Positions 51,139 to 58,814 of a DNA stretch of 58,814 nucleotides are shown here, piece after piece. Numbering within the stretch: position 1 is the stretch's first letter; every line of letters starts with the position of its first letter. Origin of the DNA: Gammaproteobacteria bacterium (lineage in GTDB: Bacteria; Pseudomonadota; Gammaproteobacteria; Steroidobacterales; Rariloculaceae). Below the pieces are notes generated by a model, which did not search any database, was not told where the DNA came from, and was given only the letters and a program-made list of their open reading frames with translations. Both the position numbers and the translations under genes were made by a program. The stretch spans positions 1,900 to 60,713 of the forward strand of contig PMCP01000020.1 in the NCBI GenBank assembly GCA_003155415.1, in the 5' to 3' direction.

Positions 51139-52074
51139 ATGATCGACGTCCAGGGCCTCACCAAAGAATATGGTCGGCTCCGTGCCGTAGACAATTTGAG
51201 CTTTCGGGTCGAACCGGGGCAGGTGCTCGGCTTCCTGGGCCCAAATGGCGCCGGCAAGACCACTACGATGCGCATCGTCGCCGGATTCCTGCCGGCCACC
51301 TCGGGCCGCGTGCTCGTCTGCGGCCACGACATCGAAACGCAGTCCGTCGCAGCCAAACGCCGCATCGGTTACTTGCCCGAGGGCGCGCCGAGCTATCCCG
51401 AGATGACGCCACGCTCGTTCCTGGAATTCATCGCGGAGGCGCGCGGCATTCCGGCCGCAAAACGCCGCCAGCGCCTCGATGAAGTCTTCGCGCTGCTGCA
51501 TCTCGAACGCGTGCTCGAGCAGAGCATCGATACGCTGTCGAAGGGCTATCGGCGCCGCGTGGGTCTCGCGCAGGCCATCCTGCACGATCCCGAAGTGCTA
51601 CTCCTGGACGAGCCCACGGACGGACTTGATCCGAACCAGAAGCACGAAGTTCGCGAGCTGATCGGCCGCATGGCGCGCGACAAAATCATCGTGATCTCGA
51701 CGCATCTGCTCGAGGAAGTCGATGCCGTGTGCAATCGCGCAATCATCATCGCGCACGGCAAGATCCTGGCCGATGACACGCCGCGCGGTCTCGAAACGCG
51801 ATCGCGGTTCCACAATGCGGTATCCGTGAAGCTCGCTACGCCCGAGCACCTGGCCGCAGCGCGTCGCGCCATCAACGCGCTCTCGGAGGTCGCAAGCACG
51901 GAGCTCGACGAAAAGACCCAGCGGCTCACGGCCTTCCCCGCGCCCGGCAAGCTGCCGCTCGCCGCCATCAACGCGCTGGCCGAGAAGGAGCGCTGGCACC
52001 TGGCCGAGCTGCATCTCGAGTCCGGCCGCATGGACGAAGTATTTCGGTCGATCACCGGCGGAGCGATGGCATGA
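51139..52074 (+). CDS. ABC transporter ATPase, GldA-like
   Basis: The 311-residue protein has Walker A GPNGAGKTTT (from 34), a Q-loop in RRIGYLPEGAPSYPEM, signature LSKGYRRRVGLAQ, Walker B LLLDEPTDGLDPNQ and the H-loop in ISTHLLEE. All catalytic residues are intact. The last 90 residues form the accessory domain typical of GldA-type exporters. It overlaps the permease gene by 4 bases (ATGA), forming an operon with a GldG-like protein and a DUF4340 protein. The substrate is unknown; related gene sets occur far beyond gliding bacteria. Confidence 0.93.
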   Translation: MIDVQGLTKEYGRLRAVDNLSFRVEPGQVLGFLGPNGAGKTTTMRIVAGFLPATSGRVLVCGHDIETQSVAAKRRIGYLPEGAPSYPEMTPRSFLEFIAEARGIPAAKRRQRLDEVFALLHLERVLEQSIDTLSKGYRRRVGLAQAILHDPEVLLLDEPTDGLDPNQKHEVRELIGRMARDKIIVISTHLLEEVDAVCNRAIIIAHGKILADDTPRGLETRSRFHNAVSVKLATPEHLAAARRAINALSEVASTELDEKTQRLTAFPAPGKLPLAAINALAEKERWHLAELHLESGRMDEVFRSITGGAMA

Positions 52075-52805
52075 GCGGCGTACTCGCAGTCTTCAAGCGC
52101 GAGCTCAGGAGCTATTTCGCCACCCCGATCGCATACGTGTTCATCGTGATCTTCCTGATCGCATCGGGCCTCTGCACGTTCTACTTCCTTGGCTTCTACG
52201 AGAGCGGGCAGGCGGACCTGCAGGCCTTCTTCTACATGCATCCCTGGTTGTACCTGTTCCTGGTGCCCGCGCTCTCCATGCGCCTCTGGGCCGAGGAGCG
52301 TAAGTCGGGCTCGATCGAGCTGCTAATGACGTTGCCGCTCGAAATGTGGCAGGTCGTCGTCGGCAAGTTTCTCGCGGCTTGGGTCTTCACAGGGATAGCG
52401 CTGGCGCTGACGTTCCCGATCTGGATCACGGTCAATTATTTGGGCAAGCCCGACAACGGCGTCGTCTTCGCGGCCTACGTGGGCAGCTTCCTGATGGCGG
52501 GCGCATTCCTCGCCGTCGGCGCCTGCATCTCGGCCGCGACGAAGAACCAGGTCATCGCGTTCATCCTCTCGTTCATCACGTGCTTCATGTTGCTCGCGGT
52601 CGGCGTGCAACTCGTGCAGCAGGTCATGTCGGCCTGGGCGCCGCAGTGGCTCGTCGATGGCCTCGCTTCGTTGAGCTTTCAGACGCACTTCGACTTCATC
52701 AGCAAGGGCGTCATTGATCTGCGCGACATCGTGTACTTCGCTCTCTTGATAGGCGCATGCCTGTACGCGAACGCCATCGTGTTGCAACTGAAGAAGGCGG
52801 ATTGA
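52071..52805 (+). CDS. ABC transporter permease, GldF-like
   Basis: The 244-residue protein has six membrane helices and the ABC-2 pattern: AVFKRELRSYFATPIAYVFI at the start, then SMRLWAEERKSGSIELLMTL and a conserved EMWQVVVGKFLAAW. It would form the membrane channel with the preceding ATPase. It overlaps that gene by 4 bases and is followed after 4 bases by the GldG-like gene. No extra domains are present. Confidence 0.92.
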   Translation: MSGVLAVFKRELRSYFATPIAYVFIVIFLIASGLCTFYFLGFYESGQADLQAFFYMHPWLYLFLVPALSMRLWAEERKSGSIELLMTLPLEMWQVVVGKFLAAWVFTGIALALTFPIWITVNYLGKPDNGVVFAAYVGSFLMAGAFLAVGACISAATKNQVIAFILSFITCFMLLAVGVQLVQQVMSAWAPQWLVDGLASLSFQTHFDFISKGVIDLRDIVYFALLIGACLYANAIVLQLKKAD

Positions 52806-52809
52806 GCCG

Positions 52810-54693
52810 ATGACCACGCGCACCCGGCAACGGATCGGTTACTCGACTCTCGCGGTACTCTTCGTCGGGCTGATCGTGGCAGTGATTGCCAGCAACGTGT
52901 GGCTGCGCGGAGCGCGCCTCGACCTCACGGCGAATGGTCTTTACACGCTCGGCAAAGGCACGCACGCCGTGCTGAAAGACATCAAAGAGCCGATCGACCT
53001 CTATTTCTTCTTCTCGAACGAATCGACAAAGAATCTGCAGCAGATTCGCACGTACGCGACCCGCGTACGCGAGACGCTCGAGGAATTCGCCGCCAGCACG
53101 CCGGACGGAAGGCTCGTGCTGCACGTCGTCGATCCGGTGCAATTCTCGGAGGACGAGGACCGAGCGGAGCAGTTTGGCCTGCAGGCCGCCAACATCGGCG
53201 CCGGCGGCGAATCCGTGTATTTCGGCCTCGCCGGCTCGAACAGCATCGGCAAGACCGACACGATTGCGTTCTTCGACCCGCGTAAAGAGATGTTCCTCGA
53301 GTATGACCTCGCGAGGCTCGTCTACAACCTGTCGAACACGAAAAAGACGGTCGTAGGCCTGCTCACGGCCGCGCCGATCGGCGGCGGCTTCGACCCGCTC
53401 ACCCAACAGCCGAGCCAGCCGTGGGTCGTGGTAGAACAGGCCCGCAAGCTGTTCGACCTGCGCATGCTGCCGCCGAACGTTCTGAAGATCGACGACGACG
53501 TGAACGTGCTGTGGGTCGTGCATCCCGCGATGCTGGACGACACGACTCAGTACGCCATCGATCAGTTCGTCATGCGTGGCGGCCGCGCACTCATCTTCGT
53601 CGATCCGCTCGCGGAGATCCTCGCCGGCGGTGGACAGGAAGGCCCCGGCGCGGCGCCGGCCACTTCTTCGCTCGACAAGCTATTCTCAGCCTGGGGCGTG
53701 AAATTCAACGCGGGCGAGGTGGTCGCCGACAATCGCTACGCGCTCAGCATCGGTGGCCGATCTCGGCCCATGCGTCACATCGGTCTGCTCGGTCTCGATG
53801 CCGAGGCAATGAGCACGGAAGACGTCATCACGCAGGGCTTGAGCTCTGTGAACGTCGGCGTCGCCGGCCACTTCGAGCTCGCTGACGGCGCAACTGCCAA
53901 GCTCTCGCCGCTGCTGCATTCGAGCCCTGAGTCCGAACTCTTGCCGACGGACCGGTTCCAGCAGCTCGCCGACCCCAGTGAGCTGCTCAAGAACTTCACG
54001 CCGGGCGGCAAGGAGCAGGTCATCGCGGCACGGCTATCCGGGCCGCTGAAGTCTGCGTTCCCCGATGGCGCACCGAAGGTCGAAGGTCGCGACGCACCGG
54101 TGGATGCAGCGCTCGGGGCGACACACTTGGCATCGACCGACAACGCGAATCTCGTGCTCGTGGCCGACGTCGACATCTTGAGCGATCGCCTATGGGTGCA
54201 GGCGCAGAATTTCCTCGGGCAACGCGTCGTGAGCTCGTTCGCGAACAACGGCGACTTCGTGTTCAACGCGCTCGACAACCTCTCCGGTAGCGCAGCACTG
54301 ATCGGACTGCGTAGCCGCGCAACGTACACGCGGCCCTTCACGAAGGTCGAGGAGCTGCGGCGCAATGCCGATGTGCAATTCCGCGCCACCGAGGAGCGGC
54401 TCCAGGCCGAGCTACGCGGCACGGAGCAGAAGCTGGGCGAGTTGCAGGCCGCGCGCAAAGATACGAGCTCGCTGATGATGAGCCCCGAGCAGCAAGCCGA
54501 GGTGCAGAAATTCCTGGATGAGCAAGTCCGCATCCGCCAGGAGCTGCGCAACGTGCGCCGCAATCTCGACCGCGACATCGACAGCCTTGGCACGACGCTC
54601 AAGATCCTGAACATCGCGCTCGTGCCGCTGCTGCTGACGGCCTTGGCGCTGGCGGCGGTGTTCGTGAAGCGGCGCAGGAAAGCCAAGGCATGA
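52810..54693 (+). CDS. GldG-like ABC transporter auxiliary protein
   Basis: The 627-residue protein has one membrane helix at each end (STLAVLFVGLIVAVIASNVW and ILNIALVPLLLTALALAAVF). Between them is a periplasmic GldG/IFT52-like domain: LDLTANGLYTLGKGTHAVLK, YFFFSNES, VVHPAMLDDTTQYAIDQFVM and FVDPLAE. A coiled coil (about 520-585, including RATEERLQAELRGTEQKL) precedes the last helix. It probably works with the permease at the periplasmic face. Its stop overlaps the DUF4340 start by 4 bases. Confidence 0.9.
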   Translation: MTTRTRQRIGYSTLAVLFVGLIVAVIASNVWLRGARLDLTANGLYTLGKGTHAVLKDIKEPIDLYFFFSNESTKNLQQIRTYATRVRETLEEFAASTPDGRLVLHVVDPVQFSEDEDRAEQFGLQAANIGAGGESVYFGLAGSNSIGKTDTIAFFDPRKEMFLEYDLARLVYNLSNTKKTVVGLLTAAPIGGGFDPLTQQPSQPWVVVEQARKLFDLRMLPPNVLKIDDDVNVLWVVHPAMLDDTTQYAIDQFVMRGGRALIFVDPLAEILAGGGQEGPGAAPATSSLDKLFSAWGVKFNAGEVVADNRYALSIGGRSRPMRHIGLLGLDAEAMSTEDVITQGLSSVNVGVAGHFELADGATAKLSPLLHSSPESELLPTDRFQQLADPSELLKNFTPGGKEQVIAARLSGPLKSAFPDGAPKVEGRDAPVDAALGATHLASTDNANLVLVADVDILSDRLWVQAQNFLGQRVVSSFANNGDFVFNALDNLSGSAALIGLRSRATYTRPFTKVEELRRNADVQFRATEERLQAELRGTEQKLGELQAARKDTSSLMMSPEQQAEVQKFLDEQVRIRQELRNVRRNLDRDIDSLGTTLKILNIALVPLLLTALALAAVFVKRRRKAKA

Positions 54694-55793
54694 GCCAGCG
54701 CAATGTTCTGATCCTGCTCGCCGCGGTGGTCGTGCTCGTGGCGCTGGTGCTAGTGGGGCAACGCGGTGGCAATACCGGCAGCGGCAGCAAGCTGTTCGCG
54801 CCGCAGCTCGAGGCGGCGCTGAACGACATCGACCGCGTCACGATCACCAAGGCCAACAACGAAACCGTCGTGGCCCTAGAGCGTAAAGCGGAAGGCTGGG
54901 TCGCCACGAACAAGAGCGGCTACCCGGCAAACGTGGACAAGCTGCGGCAGGGTCTGCGAGCGCTGGCCGAGGCAAAGATCCTGGAGCAGAAGACCGCAAA
55001 CCCCGAGCTCTACAGCCATCTCGGTGTCGAAGACGTGGGCGGCGACAAGGCAGCCGGCCTCGCAATCACTCTGGCGGCCAGCGGCAAGGAGTTGCCCGCG
55101 CTGATCCTGGGCAACGCCGAAGGCTCGAAACACCGCTACGTGCGGCGCGCCGCGGAAACGCAGAGCTATCTGATCGACAGGAATCCCGAGTTCGCACGCG
55201 GCGTGGGCCAGTGGCTCGACGCACAGATCGTTGACGTACGCAGCGACCGAATTGCACAAGTCACGATCACGCAGCCCACCGGACAAGTCGTGCGACTCTC
55301 CAAACCGAACAAGGACGCGGCGAACTACGACGTGGCCGATGTGCCGAAAGGCCGCGAGCTGTTGTATCCCGGTGTCGCGAACGTGATCGGCAACTCGCTG
55401 CGCGAGCTCAACCTCGAGGATGTGGAGCCCGCAGCGGCTTCGGCCCCAGCGAAACCCACGGTCGTCGAGGTCCGCACGTTCGACGGGCTCGTCGTGCGCG
55501 TGGATGGCGAGAAACGCAATGACGCGAGCTGGGTCAGCCTCACGGCGAGTGTCGACTCCGCACAAGCCGCGCGAGCCGCGACGGCAACGATTCCGACGCC
55601 ACCCGCGGAAGGCGCCGGCGCGGACACGCCGAAAAGCCCGGCAGCAAGTGATCCTGTCGCCGAAGCAGCACGCATCAATGCCAAGGTCGGACCGTGGCGC
55701 TACAAGATCGCGACGTTCCAATACGACCAGATGACGCGCGGCATCGCGGATCTGCTAAAGCCGCTTGCCGCGCCGACGGCGAAACACGATTAG
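54690..55793 (+). CDS. DUF4340 domain protein of the Gld-type ABC operon
   Basis: The 367-residue protein has an N-terminal membrane anchor (NVLILLAAVVVLVALVLVGQ) and a periplasmic DUF4340 domain (LNDIDRVTITKANNETVVAL, GWVATNKSGYPANVDKLRQG, YLIDRNPEFARGVGQWLDAQ). An alanine/proline-rich insertion lies at about 290-325. It is the fourth and last gene of the ABC operon and overlaps the GldG-like gene by 4 bases. DUF4340 proteins are nearly always beside GldG-like genes; their job is unknown. It ends 8 bases from the convergent DUF1415 gene. Confidence 0.88.
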   Translation: MSQRNVLILLAAVVVLVALVLVGQRGGNTGSGSKLFAPQLEAALNDIDRVTITKANNETVVALERKAEGWVATNKSGYPANVDKLRQGLRALAEAKILEQKTANPELYSHLGVEDVGGDKAAGLAITLAASGKELPALILGNAEGSKHRYVRRAAETQSYLIDRNPEFARGVGQWLDAQIVDVRSDRIAQVTITQPTGQVVRLSKPNKDAANYDVADVPKGRELLYPGVANVIGNSLRELNLEDVEPAAASAPAKPTVVEVRTFDGLVVRVDGEKRNDASWVSLTASVDSAQAARAATATIPTPPAEGAGADTPKSPAASDPVAEAARINAKVGPWRYKIATFQYDQMTRGIADLLKPLAAPTAKHD

Positions 55794-55801
55794 CAGCCCC
55801 G

Positions 55802-56386
55802 CTACGAATCGCCGTCGAACAGGGCGCGCCAACCTGCGTCACCGAGCGCGCGCAGCGTAGCGATGTTCCGGTTGCCGATCTCGTGTACTTCCGGAAACGT
55901 CGCGGCGGCCCGTTCCACGCTGGCTTCGCGCAGAACGTGCAGCATCGGATACGGCGAACGGTTGCTGTAGTTCTCGATGGCGTCCGGAGCGGTGTCAGCG
56001 AACTGGTAGGCGGGATGAAAGCTTGCGATCTGCAACTCGCCCGTAAACCCGAGGGACTCTACCGTAGCGTCCGCTTGATCCAGGAACTCGTTGTAGTCGA
56101 GGAACTCGTGGAGTACACGCGGATGTATCAGGAGGCTCGTTTCGCAAGCATTCGGGTCCGCGGCGGCCACGTGCAACAACTCCGCCGCCAGATCTTCGGC
56201 CAGGCCTGACGTGGTTGTCTGCTCGCTGACCCGGTAGCGAATTTGCCCGCGCTGGTAGGGTGTGGCGGCGAACGGGCATAAGCGGAGCCCGATGACCGCT
56301 TTCTCCACCCAATCGCGCGTCTTCGCAATCACGCGCTCCGCGGATTCGCCGATCGCGCGTGGCTCGCACGAGCGGCGTTCATTCAT
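55802..56386 (-). CDS. DUF1415 family protein
   Basis: The 194-residue protein matches DUF1415: KTRDWVEKAVIGLRLCPFAA near the N-terminus, HPRVLHEFLDYNEFLDQAD in the middle, then ELQIASFHPAYQFADTAPDA and NRSPYPMLHVLREASVERA. The single Cys (LCPFA) and His residues are conserved in the family as far as I recall. It is a soluble cytoplasmic protein of unknown function. The start ATG overlaps the stop of a 43-residue gene by 4 bases. Confidence 0.9.
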   Translation of the reverse strand: MNERRSCEPRAIGESAERVIAKTRDWVEKAVIGLRLCPFAATPYQRGQIRYRVSEQTTTSGLAEDLAAELLHVAAADPNACETSLLIHPRVLHEFLDYNEFLDQADATVESLGFTGELQIASFHPAYQFADTAPDAIENYSNRSPYPMLHVLREASVERAAATFPEVHEIGNRNIATLRALGDAGWRALFDGDS

Positions 56387-56514
56387 TGCGGCGGGTCGCT
56401 GGGAACGGTCTTCTTCCGCGCCGCCTGGCGCTCCTGTTCTTCCAGATTGCGCTTCTTCTGCGCATCCTCGCGGCGCCGCTTGTCTTGTTTATAGTTCGGC
56501 GTCTTGTTGGCCAT
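56383..56514 (-). CDS. 43-residue basic protein
   Basis: This short gene encodes MANKTPNYKQDKRRREDAQK, a middle KKRNLEEQERQAARKK and an end TVPSDPPQ. The product is very rich in Lys, Arg, Glu and Gln and should be a single charged helix. A GGAGAA site lies 5 bases before ATG 56512-56514. Its stop overlaps the DUF1415 start as ATGA, so it is translated with it. It looks like a conserved proteobacterial small protein; function unknown. Confidence 0.75.
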   Translation of the reverse strand: MANKTPNYKQDKRRREDAQKKRNLEEQERQAARKKTVPSDPPQ

Positions 56515-56579
56515 GTCATTCTCCGAAACGTGGGTCCTGAGAATAGCTTGGACTATTTCGAAGCCGGTGGCGAATCACA

Positions 56580-57029
56580 ATGATCGTCTGGGTCGATGCC
56601 GATGCTTGTCCGGGTCCGATCAAAGAAATCCTGTTCCGGGCCGCGGAACGAGTACAGATCGAGACGGTGTTCGTGGCTAACCACGCGTTACGCGTGCCGA
56701 AGTCGCAGTTCGTCAAGACCCTCCAGGTCGGAGCGGGGTTCGATGTGGCCGATGCCCGAATTGTCTCCGGGCTAAAGCCCGGCGATCTCGTCATTACGGC
56801 CGACGTGCCGCTGGCGGCGCAGGTCGTCGGCGCGAAGGGGTTTGCGCTGAATCCACGCGGCACGTTGTATACGGCGAACAACGTGCAGGATCACCTGGCA
56901 CGCCGCAATTTCATGGAGTCTCTGCGTTCCGCGGGCGAGTTGACGCGCGGACCGCCGGCGCTGAACAGGACGGATATTCAGGCGTTCGCCAATGAGCTCG
57001 ACAAGTTTCTGACCCGCCACGGGGCCTGA
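56580..57029 (+). CDS. YaiI/YqxD (DUF188) family protein
   Basis: The 149-residue protein has the family signature MIVWVDADACPGPIKEILFR, then GFDVADARIVSGLKPGDLVI and TADVPLAAQVVGAKG, followed by NPRGTLYTANN. The aspartate-rich motifs resemble a PIN-like nuclease active site. It is a complete soluble protein. It is divergent from the 43-residue gene (65-base gap) and ends 17 bases from the convergent transglutaminase-like gene. The reaction is not established. Confidence 0.93.
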   Translation: MIVWVDADACPGPIKEILFRAAERVQIETVFVANHALRVPKSQFVKTLQVGAGFDVADARIVSGLKPGDLVITADVPLAAQVVGAKGFALNPRGTLYTANNVQDHLARRNFMESLRSAGELTRGPPALNRTDIQAFANELDKFLTRHGA

Positions 57030-57046
57030 CCACCCGGACGACGCGT

Positions 57047-57877
57047 TCAGGCCGCCGGAAGCAAAGCTTCCGGGCCGACTTCGTCGCACCACACGCTGAA
57101 ACGCTCCAAACGGCTCGATCCGAACGAAGTCAGCAGCGCGACGTCCGCGGCATCGCGACCGCGAGCCATCAACACCCGACCGACGCGCGGGATGTTGTGG
57201 CGCGCATCCATCGTGTACCACGTGCCACCGAGATACACCTCGAACCAGGCGCTGAAATCCATCGGCGAGGGCACGGCCGGCACGCCTATGTCGCCGAGAT
57301 ACCCCGTGCAATACCGCGCCGGAATGTTCAGGCATCGGCACAGAGTCACAGCGAGGTGCGCGAAGTCACGGCACACCCCCACACGCTCTTCATGCGCCTC
57401 GAACGCCGTGCGTGTATTACGTGCCTTCAGGTAGTCGAAGCGAATGCGCCCGTGAACGTAGTCGCACACGGCTTGAACGCGCGCCCAGCCGGCGGGCACT
57501 GCGCCGAAGAGTTGCCACGCCGCGGACATCATTCGGTCGACCTCGCAGTAACGACTGGCGAGCAGAAAAACAATGTGGTCGGCCGGCAGCTCCTGAATCT
57601 CGAGCTGCGCCGCGGCGGGGTTGTGCGCCTCCGGCCGCCCATCGTCCTCCACCACGGCGTCGTTCCAAAACCGAATTCGCCCCGCGGGCGCCGTCAACCG
57701 GCCGCAGCGATTGCCGAAGCCGTCGTTGTAGCCGCTGATGGGCACTTGCGGGTCCACAAGCAGGTACTCGTTGCGCCGAATCGCCGGTAGGCAGCGGGGG
57801 TGCAAGTAGAGCATCGCCACGATCGGTGTTGGCTGCGGATGCTCGAAAACAATGTCATAGCCGACTTTTATCAACAT
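57047..57877 (-). CDS. Transglutaminase-like protein
   Basis: The 276-residue protein has an N-terminal beta domain and a transglutaminase-like core (about 150-230). The Cys nucleophile lies in EERVGVCRDFAHLAVTLCR, and the Asp site in WYTMDARHN. The usual catalytic His position reads MDFSAWFEVYL, with Ser where many relatives have His. This may be a subfamily trait or a loss of activity; I am not certain. No signal peptide is present. It may be a peptidase or cross-linking enzyme of unknown substrate. It stands alone. Confidence 0.85.
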   Translation of the reverse strand: MLIKVGYDIVFEHPQPTPIVAMLYLHPRCLPAIRRNEYLLVDPQVPISGYNDGFGNRCGRLTAPAGRIRFWNDAVVEDDGRPEAHNPAAAQLEIQELPADHIVFLLASRYCEVDRMMSAAWQLFGAVPAGWARVQAVCDYVHGRIRFDYLKARNTRTAFEAHEERVGVCRDFAHLAVTLCRCLNIPARYCTGYLGDIGVPAVPSPMDFSAWFEVYLGGTWYTMDARHNIPRVGRVLMARGRDAADVALLTSFGSSRLERFSVWCDEVGPEALLPAA

Positions 57878-58024
57878 TTTGCGTCCATGCGTGGGGTTCG
57901 GTTGCCTGACAGCCAGGGGGTAGGCGTCTCACTATGCGCCACAACGCGCTCGCCCATTCGCGATATAGGTACGCACCTCGACGCGGGGGCATAGACTCGC
58001 AGCCCGACAATCCGAGTTGCGCCG

Positions 58025-58273
58025 ATGAACGATGTCCCAAGTCTTGCGGTGGCCGGGTGGCACAGTTGCCAACTCGTGGTCACGCCCGAGCAGCTGGGTA
58101 TGCGCAGCGTCGGCGACTGCCGCACGCGTGCGGCGAAACTGGGGTTCACCCCTCTGCCCAAACTTCCGTATAAGCAGGAGTATTGGCGGCTCGACACGCT
58201 CCTGCGCTGGTCTCGCGGTAACAACCTCGACTTTCTACCGACGCTTGGCCTGAGCATCACGCTCCGCAAGTAG
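58025..58273 (+). CDS. Possible small protein of unknown function
   Basis: The 82-residue frame starts MNDVPSLAVAGWHSCQLVVT and ends LDFLPTLGLSITLRK. Its third codon positions are GC-rich like the real genes here, and no better gene covers the interval. The middle (EQLGMRSVGDCRTRAAKLGF) might be a small helix-turn-helix. There is no convincing ribosome site, and an overlapping minus-strand frame exists. Treat it as tentative. Confidence 0.4.
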   Translation: MNDVPSLAVAGWHSCQLVVTPEQLGMRSVGDCRTRAAKLGFTPLPKLPYKQEYWRLDTLLRWSRGNNLDFLPTLGLSITLRK

Positions 58274-58371
58274 CAGAGCTCGCGCCACGCTGGAACAACC
58301 GCGGCGTGGCCACTGACGGGCTCGGTGCGCGCCGGGTACACTGGCGTGCCTGCCCGCGGCGCGAGCGTTTC

Positions 58372-58814
58372 ATGAGCACGGTTCGAAAGTCCTACCCCAT
58401 AGCTGCGAGCTATGCGCCGCTGATCGCGCGCGCGCGGGTGTACGACGTGGCGATAGAGTCACCCCTCGATCGCGCGCCGCGTCTGTCGAAGCGCCTCGGC
58501 CACGACGTGCTGCTGAAACGCGAGGACCTGCAGGCCGTGTTCTCATTCAAGCTGCGCGGCGCCTACAACAGGATCGCGCATCTGCCGCCGGACGCGCTCG
58601 CCAAGGGCGTGATCTGCAGCTCCGCCGGTAACCACGCGCAGGGTCTGGCGCTCTCGGCGCGCAAGCGCGGCGTACGTGCCGTGATCGTAATGCCGACCAG
58701 CACCCCGTCGATCAAGGTCGACGCCGTCGCCGCACTCGGCGGCGAGATCGTGCTCGAGGGCAGCACCTTCGACGACGCATACGCGTACGCGCTGCAGGTC
58801 GCGGCCGCGCAGGA
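58372..58814 (+). CDS. ilvA: Threonine ammonia-lyase, N-terminal part (cut off)
   Basis: The first 147 residues start MSTVRKSYPIAASYAPLIAR and continue YDVAIESPLDRAPRLSKRLG. The PLP-binding lysine lies in VFSFKLRGAYN, preceded by LKREDLQ, and the substrate loop is SSAGNHAQGLA. This is the fold-type II biosynthetic IlvA pattern, the first step from threonine to isoleucine. The right edge removes the rest, so the ACT regulatory domains cannot be checked; a catabolic TdcB-type is less likely given the N-terminal extension. Confidence 0.93.
   Translation, partial: MSTVRKSYPIAASYAPLIARARVYDVAIESPLDRAPRLSKRLGHDVLLKREDLQAVFSFKLRGAYNRIAHLPPDALAKGVICSSAGNHAQGLALSARKRGVRAVIVMPTSTPSIKVDAVAALGGEIVLEGSTFDDAYAYALQVAAAQ

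Noticed and set aside
57871-58341. 156-codon minus-strand frame
   Set aside because: Runs over the small plus-strand frame and the transglutaminase start, with no family features.

Overview
The window reads as chromosome of a high-GC Gammaproteobacterium. Gene content such as a PA0069-type radical SAM protein, a TIGR04211 SH3 protein, DUF1415, Amt/P-II, MsrPQ and a CpxRA-like pair fits the Steroidobacterales/Nevskiales/Xanthomonadales neighbourhood. That placement is inferred from gene content, not from a marker gene. I see no rRNA, tRNA, CRISPR array, insertion sequence or prophage, and no gene-free stretch longer than about 300 bases.

Bases 1-9.9 kb: a truncated secreted protein with a small lipoprotein, then an intracellular glycan-processing locus. 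The minus-strand genes are GH144-like, GH15, an SbmA/BacA-like ABC transporter and GH36, joined by GTGA stop/start overlaps. A divergent GH3 beta-glucosidase follows. 10-12.2 kb: PNPOx-like and AhpD-like proteins with a divergent LysR regulator. 12.2-16.0 kb: an ECF sigma factor and NrsF-type anti-sigma, divergent from a complete bufferin (DUF2282 / MNIO / DUF2063 / DoxX) operon. A GTAACC-N16-CGAA promoter sits exactly between them. 16.1-19.6 kb: a 78-aa mini flagellar-rod-like protein and a TonB-dependent receptor. 19.6-24.5 kb: P-loop ATPase, active-type rhomboid protease, Ogt, a Cys-rich zinc-ribbon protein, a GT87-like membrane protein and a coiled-coil protein built of tandem 38-residue repeats. 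24.6-29.3 kb: an operon of a GltD-like FAD/Fe-S oxidoreductase with 2-oxoacid:ferredoxin oxidoreductase alpha/gamma and beta subunits. 29.6-33.5 kb: two consecutive TPR proteins with TonB-like C-termini and a radical SAM protein.

33.5-42.4 kb: CpxR/CpxA-like two-component system, AmtB and GlnK, MsrP-MsrQ, a TIGR04211 SH3 protein, a GAF-GGDEF(degenerate)-EAL protein and a small unknown protein. 42.4-44.8 kb: a PAS-PAS-sigma54 activator divergent from a 91-residue secreted protein. That small gene has its own -24/-12 promoter, twin upstream palindromes, a 19-base palindrome in the leader and a strong 3' hairpin. 45-51 kb: a dienelactone-hydrolase-like lipoprotein whose nucleophile is Asp, dihydroorotase, proline iminopeptidase and an M16 peptidase. 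51-55.8 kb: a Gld-type ABC exporter operon (ATPase, permease, GldG-like, DUF4340). 55.8-58.8 kb: DUF1415 with an unlisted 43-residue partner, a YaiI/YqxD protein, a transglutaminase-like protein, a doubtful small ORF and the start of ilvA.

The two most interesting regions are the sigma/anti-sigma-controlled bufferin operon, where the regulatory logic is legible in the DNA, and the sigma54 activator/small secreted protein module, which I do not recognise as a described system.
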